Positions 59,220 to 64,000 of a DNA stretch of 64,000 bases are shown here, one piece after another. Within the stretch, counting starts at the first letter, position 1; each line of letters opens with the position of its first letter. Under the pieces are notes generated by a model, which searched no databases, had not been told where the DNA came from, and was given only the letters and a program-made list of their open reading frames with translations. Position numbers and translations under genes: made by a program. Origin of the DNA: Hyperoodon ampullatus (taxonomy: Eukaryota > Chordata > Mammalia > Artiodactyla > Ziphiidae); contig OX457070.1 of the NCBI GenBank assembly GCA_949752795.1, positions 31,756,788-31,820,787 on the forward strand, in the 5' to 3' direction.

Positions 59220-60110
59220 TTTTGTGAAACCATGACAGGTGCCTAATTGAATGATGAATGTCCCTTTATTACTCTGTAATTGAACTGCCAGCTTTTTGAT
59301 TGGTTTGTAGAGATGCTCCCCCCCCCACAATCAGGCACTGCAGGGGGCTTGGTTGTTGGCAGTCTGGTCCTACACTCCATCTGTCTAATCCCATCTAGCC
59401 CCCACTTGCTTTTTGGGGGGGTGGTGATAGAGGTAGGGAGTGGGGGGGAGGGGAGTCATAATAAATTATGCTAATTCGATGTGGCTCTGACAATGAGAAG
59501 ATCGTATTGTTCCCTGCATCTTGGGGGTAAATGCTTCAAGACATTTTGTCGTCATGGGTGCCTAGCCTGACAGGCCCAGGATGAAGATTAATGGGCCTCA
59601 CCTGAGTGACAGAACAGGGGATTGTAGGGAAGAGAGGGTCATTCATCATAATCTGACAGATGTCATTCAATCCGACAGCAGCTCCACCATCACTTGGCTA
59701 GCAGTTCCATTTTTCTGCCAGTTAAGCAAGGAGTTTAATAACATCCCCAGAATTAAAACTCATTCTTTGCAGCAGGTCTGACAGCTGAAAATAAGAAAAT
59801 CAATTCTTCACATGTTGTAGCACAGTTAACCGACTGGAGCTTTGACTCTAATTTAGTCTTTGGGCTGCATTTCAAGCAAAGAGCTTTTTGTAAGACATCA
59901 TCTATTAAAATGTATCCATAGTGCTAACTTTGGTGGTGGTGTTATTGTGGGCTCATTAGAGATGCAGGCTTTTATACCAAGTGTCCTTTCCCTCACTGCA
60001 TGCTGAAACACATCCCCGTGATAGCTGGCTCTCTTCTGCTTCAGCCTCATTAGCAATGTTTACTGCTTCTCTCTTCATTAATATTGATCCCCTCCCCAAC
60101 TACCAGCAAC
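59220..60110. promoter_or_regulatory. Candidate developmental enhancer with TGACAG cluster
   Basis: Repeat-free block with five TGACAG cores on the + strand: 59233-59238, 59568-59573, 59607-59612, 59654-59659 and 59779-59784. Two are extended: TGACAGATGTCA (59654-59665, inverted half-sites) and TGACAGCTG (59779-59787). TGACAG is the known core of TALE homeodomain proteins (MEIS/PREP/TGIF). Homeodomain-like TAATTGAA, TTATGCTAATTCG and TCATTAATATTGATCC strings and short poly-G/poly-C runs are also present. No open frame looks coding. Enhancer function is an inference. Confidence 0.45.
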
Positions 60111-60329
60111 AACGAGACAGACACTAATTTGAAACATTTGGTATCATTAAACTGTTTGGATTTCAGGTTTCAGGGATCTTGGAAGTCAGAGAAGACGGTG
60201 CAAACATAAGAAGGGGGGGTTAAACTTGGTGCTATAGGGTTGCTCTGATGAAGGATGACACTCTAGGTTGGTGAGTATGGCTGACCACAAAACATGGCTC
60301 TGGATTCCTTTCATCCCTCTTCTCATCTG

Positions 60330-60793
60330 GAGGAGGAGCCTATTGCTCTACCTCCGTGAATCTGGGCTGTCCCAGCCTGTCACTGGTTTTGACCAATAGA
60401 ATGTGGCAGAAGTGACACTGTGTAACTCCAGAGGCTGGGCATAAGACATCTACATCTTCTACATTCACTCCTTGTGGAAGCTAGCTACCATGTAAGATAT
60501 CAGTCCACCATGCCCAAGCTAGTAGCTACTTGGAGAAGAGATTATTATACAGAAATGCACTGAGACACCAGGCATATGAGAGAAGAGTTCTTAGGTTCTC
60601 CAGCCCATCTCAGCTACCAGCTGGATGCAGCCACATGGTAGGCATCTTGAACATTCTAACCCCGGCTATATGGACACCATATGGAACAGAACTGCCCTAC
60701 TGACCCACAGAATTATGAGCAAATAAAATGATTGTAGTTTAAAGTCATTAAATTTGGAGATAGTTTGTTATATAACAATGGATAACTGAAACA
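60330..60793 (+). mobile_element. Solo MLT1-type LTR (ERVL-MaLR)
   Basis: Sense MLT1 features: TTTTGACCAATAGAATGTGGCAGAAGTGACACTGTG, GAAGCTAGCTACCATGTAAG, GATGCAGCCACATG, TGACCCACAGAATTATGAGCAAATAAAATGATTG (with polyadenylation signal), and TTTGTTATATAACAATGGATAACTGAAACA at the 3' end. No internal retroviral sequence adjoins it. It is an old, non-coding solo LTR whose 5' end is poorly defined. Confidence 0.85.
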
Positions 60794-61699
60794 GTGAAGG
60801 CAAGGCACCAAAATTGCAGCCCTTTAGATTTCTGAGTAATAACATTGGAAAGAACTGTGACAAAAATGTGATGTGAAGGGATAGCTATTTGTTTAAAGAG
60901 AAGTTCTAGAAAGGCACATGTTACAAACACACAGAGGGCATGCAGTAACTGTTTGGGATTTTCGAAATCCACAAATCATGGGTATTTATTCCAGCATCTG
61001 AAGCTTGAGAAGCAGAGTTTAATTATAAGGGGCAATCGCATTTTGAGCAAGATCTTGAGCCCATGGTTAATTCCAGGGAAAGAAACAAAAGTAAAGATCA
61101 CTGTGGCATTTTTTTATTATAATAATTTATAGAAGAGAACTTTCCCTTTCCTTAAGAATAACCTTCAATACAAACTTAAAAGTTCAGACTTTGGGCTTGT
61201 GATACAGTATCTTTGAAACCAGTAAGAATTACTTGCCTGAAGAGTCTTAAAAAGTGGCTACTGTGGCTGAATACTGTTGCTGTGACCTCGAGTGGGCTGT
61301 CTGACTTGACCTTACCTTCTTAAGAATTCCTGCTGTCCTTAATTTCAAATTGCCCTGCAAACTCACATGCCTGTTCAGAGTCAGTATCTCCTGATCCCCA
61401 TATTCTTGTACTCTAACCTGGTGATTTAAAGCCATCTCCTTAGCATCTGCTATTTTTTTTTATTGTCTATTTCAGGCTTTGCTACTCCATTTCAACAGAT
61501 ACCGTAAAGGAACCCTGCCCTGATACCCCACACTTCATAAAAATAGTGGCACCTCTAAGATTCTTTATTTCCTCCCTCTGAGCCTGAGAAGAAATAATGA
61601 CAAAAATAAACTTTGGCAGCTAGACGATCAGTTCATTTTAGAGCATCTAGGTGACGCTCCAATATAAAGTATGCTCTATTAATTAATAACTCTTAAGCT
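60794..61699. other. Unique DNA, no gene seen
   Basis: No gene or confident repeat was recognised. Confidence 0.5.
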
Positions 61700-61750
61700 A
61701 GCAGAGGGCCTGGCACTTAGCAAGTGCTCAGGAAATGATTGTGAATGGAT
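61700..61750 (+). mobile_element. L2 LINE 3' terminus
   Basis: AGAGGGCCTGGCACTTAGCAAGTGCTCAGGAAATGATTGTGAATGG is the short sense L2 end signature. Confidence 0.6.
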
Positions 61751-62004
61751 ATTATCAAGCCAGTCCATAATTATCAGCTGCTGACTGCCTATTGCAGGTA
61801 GGAGTTTACATACTATGGAAAAGGCGTATTTACTAACTTCTAAAGACGTAGTTGAGATAAGAAAGGCAGTTTTGTATATGTATCGATTGTAACTGAGAAG
61901 TAGAAAGATTAGTTGATTTTAATCCGTGGCCCTGAATCTGTGGATTTCTTTGACTGCAACTCGGTACCAGACTCTACTATCCAAATGATGTTTTGGAGAT
62001 GAGA

Positions 62005-62140
62005 GAACTTTGGATGAAGAGTTAGAAGGCTTGGATTCTAGTCATTTAGACTCTGTCGCTTACGAGGTAACTTTGGGCAAGTCACTTCACACCTCTAAAT
62101 ATCAATTTTCTTACTTTTAGAACTGAATTAATCTCTAGCC
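62005..62140 (+). mobile_element. MIR SINE fragment
   Basis: Sense MIR: AAGGCTTGGATTCTAGTCATTTAGACTCTGTCGCTTACGAGGTAACTTTGGGCAAGTCACTTCACACCTC, CTTACTTTTAGAACTG. Confidence 0.75.
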
Positions 62141-63393
62141 CATCTGCCTAACGTTGGTTTATGAGGAGCAGTTTACATGATGTGTAATATATTAAAGCAG
62201 CTAAAGCTTATGTTAACCCTATGCCCACCAAGCCCACCAGCCCTGCTGTCCCCAAACCAGCTGAAACTTATTTAAATATTTTTATATTGTGATTGTAACT
62301 CCACACATTATATTTTTTAAAAACTTTAAAATAGTCATATAGGGGCTTCTGAAGTGTGTAAGCAATTATATGAGATTTTGTTTTATCTCTCGTCCCAACA
62401 AACCTTTTACATCGACACCTATTCCGTGGCATCTTTATATATGACCCAAATGTTTCTCAATGATAAGAAACAAAAATGTTTTCTTGGGTTTTGTAAATGA
62501 TACAGCATAATGCTTGTGGAAGCAGAATCTGTACCAAAGGAGTCATTATTTCTTGGGAATAGAAGATGAAGAAGAAGGGAATTGAAGACGCATGAAGAAA
62601 AGGAGAAAAGAACAGGCACCTCATCATCCAAGGTGGAGGTCCTAGAGGGTAGGATTCATAAAATCTGGCAGTTTTGAGCAAAACTCAAAACCTGGGTATG
62701 ACAAATATGAATGCTAAAACCACAAGGGCTCTGATGGCCTTCTTTTTGCTGGGTGGAAGAAGGGTAAATTACTAACCCACCATAACGATCCAAAAAGGCC
62801 AACAGCACTGGCACGACAGCTCCTGCTTTGGAATATGACATGGAGTTTCCACTCAGGGAAGCTCCAGGCAGAGAAGCAACATTCCAGTGGGTGGGTCTGA
62901 TGTCAGGGAGGTGGATTCCATCTGACTTACAGCTGCACCAAAGGCTGACTTTGGCAGCAATTCCTGGGCTATAATTTTATAAACAGTCTTTTCTTTCCAG
63001 ACTTCCAATGTGAATTTGGACCTCAGCACAGATTCCATCTCACATCTTTATTTTGTGTCATCACATTCTAATCCGATGACAAAAAGTTGGTCTGAGATTT
63101 CAGTGTATTACTATATTAGTGCAATTTATGTCCTGTGTGGAAGTTGATGATGTGTAAAGACTATATTGTGGACTTGCCTGGATTCTAATCCAGCACCTAA
63201 AAGGATAGTGTCGCTTTGGTGGATCACAATGGCACTTTATTATGAAATCCAATGGTTAGTTTGTGGTGCTGGCTTGCCAGTAGACGCTGACAGCAATATT
63301 AACTACATTTCCCTAAAAGTGAGCCAAAGCTCTGCAATTCACCTTTGAACAATCATCATTGTAATTTAGCATCTAATTGTGCCCTTTCTGCTT
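62141..63393. other. Unique DNA, no gene seen
   Basis: Overlapping short frames on the minus strand (62419-63038) have no domain and no splice context. The segment 62840-63050 is repeat-free. Confidence 0.45.
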
Positions 63394-63429
63394 AATATTG
63401 TTAAACAATATTTCTGTAACAGAAATATT
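63394..63429. repeat. Two overlapping perfect inverted repeats
   Basis: AATATTGTT-A-AACAATATT (63394-63412) overlaps AATATTTCTG-TAA-CAGAAATATT (63407-63429), sharing AATATT. The two hairpins are mutually exclusive. They are AT-rich and of unknown function. Confidence 0.85.
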
Positions 63430-64000
63430 TAAAAATTTATACACATTCTTAAACAAGCAAGATATATAGAACAGAGTAGATCCAGCCCAGCCAAGTAGAC
63501 AATGGCTTGCTTCTCCCTGCTTAGTAAGAGACGTAGTACTGGATGGGAAACCAATCAGCCAAGCACATTCTCATTCCAAGTCTCCTTCGGTTGTTTTATT
63601 AAAAGACATTTCCACAACTTGAAAGCAGTGTGGTCTCCTAGCACATCCATCCCTAGCACATCTACTTCAGAAGAAGTAGACTGAAATAGATAAGCTCAGG
63701 AAGAATAGAAAGTAAATTAATTTCCATTTTCACAAGCCTGAGTCTGCTCATTTTCAGAGAAGACAAATCATGCAGAAAATAGTGCCAAATTACTCATGGT
63801 TTAATGACAATTTCACAGACAAGACAACTGGTCTCGCAAGTTGTTCTTCTCAGGACTAGGTCTGGATAGAGGTGCTTCGGACCTAGATCAGGGCATCAGG
63901 ATGAGGAGTTCATGCCTCAGGGACCAGTCTCCTTTTCTCTTGGCTGGGTGTGTTGATCTAAATGAAATGCTCTTCCCTGGGCAGCTGCTGGGTTCCTCTG
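63430..64000. other. Unique DNA, no gene seen
   Basis: No gene or confident repeat was recognised up to the window end. Confidence 0.5.

Noticed and set aside
1..64000. CRISPR arrays, bacterial operons, tRNA, rRNA or snRNA genes
   Set aside because: None seen. The only tRNA-like A/B-box sequences belong to SINEs, and the direct repeats are microsatellites or TSDs.

Overview
The window reads as a mammalian, almost certainly cetacean, nuclear segment that is gene-poor: an intergenic desert or the inside of a very large intron. The main marker is a tRNA-derived SINE present five times (about 11971, 33171, 40537, 49323 and 57057). It has the CHR-2 layout known from whales, dolphins and hippos: a start resembling GGCTTCCCTGGTGGCGCAG, a B box like GGGTTCGTGCCCC, and a GAGAGGCCCGCGTA tail before the A-tract. 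An older CHR-1-type SINE (16184-16350) and L1 3' ends of artiodactyl type agree. The CHR-1/CHR-2 assignment comes from family knowledge, not from a search.

No intact protein-coding gene is visible. The long open frames are explained by repeats (LINE-1, L2, SINEs on either strand) or are no longer than AT-rich random sequence allows. The one place that looks like a host coding exon is 50246-50394 (+): a strong splice acceptor, a single open frame with a protein-like composition, and a plausible but weak donor. I could not identify the protein.

Layout. 1-4.9 kb: unique AT-rich DNA. 4.9-5.8 kb: two L1 relics. 6.4-7.1 kb: a candidate conserved regulatory block. 7.9-8.3 kb: a short L1 insertion that may carry a 3' transduction. 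8.4-17.7 kb: MIR, L2, CR1, two SINEs and a hAT element. 18.3-20.0 kb: an ancient L1. 21-24.4 kb: MIR and L2 relics. 25.5-28.5 kb: the largest and best-preserved L1, 5'-truncated with a dead ORF2. 28.5-43 kb: MIR/L2/hAT relics, an L1 tail split by a young SINE, another antisense L1 tail and one SINE. 44.5-44.8 kb: a candidate conserved block. 45-50 kb: MIR, L2, an L1 tail, and a SINE inside a MIR. 50.2 kb: candidate exon. 53-57.3 kb: L2 relics, candidate conserved blocks and the fifth CHR-2 SINE. 59.2-60.1 kb: a strong candidate enhancer with five TGACAG motifs. 60.3-60.8 kb: a solo MLT1-type LTR. 61-64 kb: minor relics and a pair of overlapping palindromes.

Any functional content is therefore likely regulatory (6.4, 44.5, 55.5, 56.3 and 59.2 kb) plus one possible exon. 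The rest is a layered record of transposition: L2/MIR/CR1 oldest, then hAT, MLT1 and old L1, then artiodactyl L1 and CHR-1, and finally CHR-2. Repeat boundaries come from reading alone and are accurate to about 10-30 bp unless a target-site duplication (TSD) fixes them.
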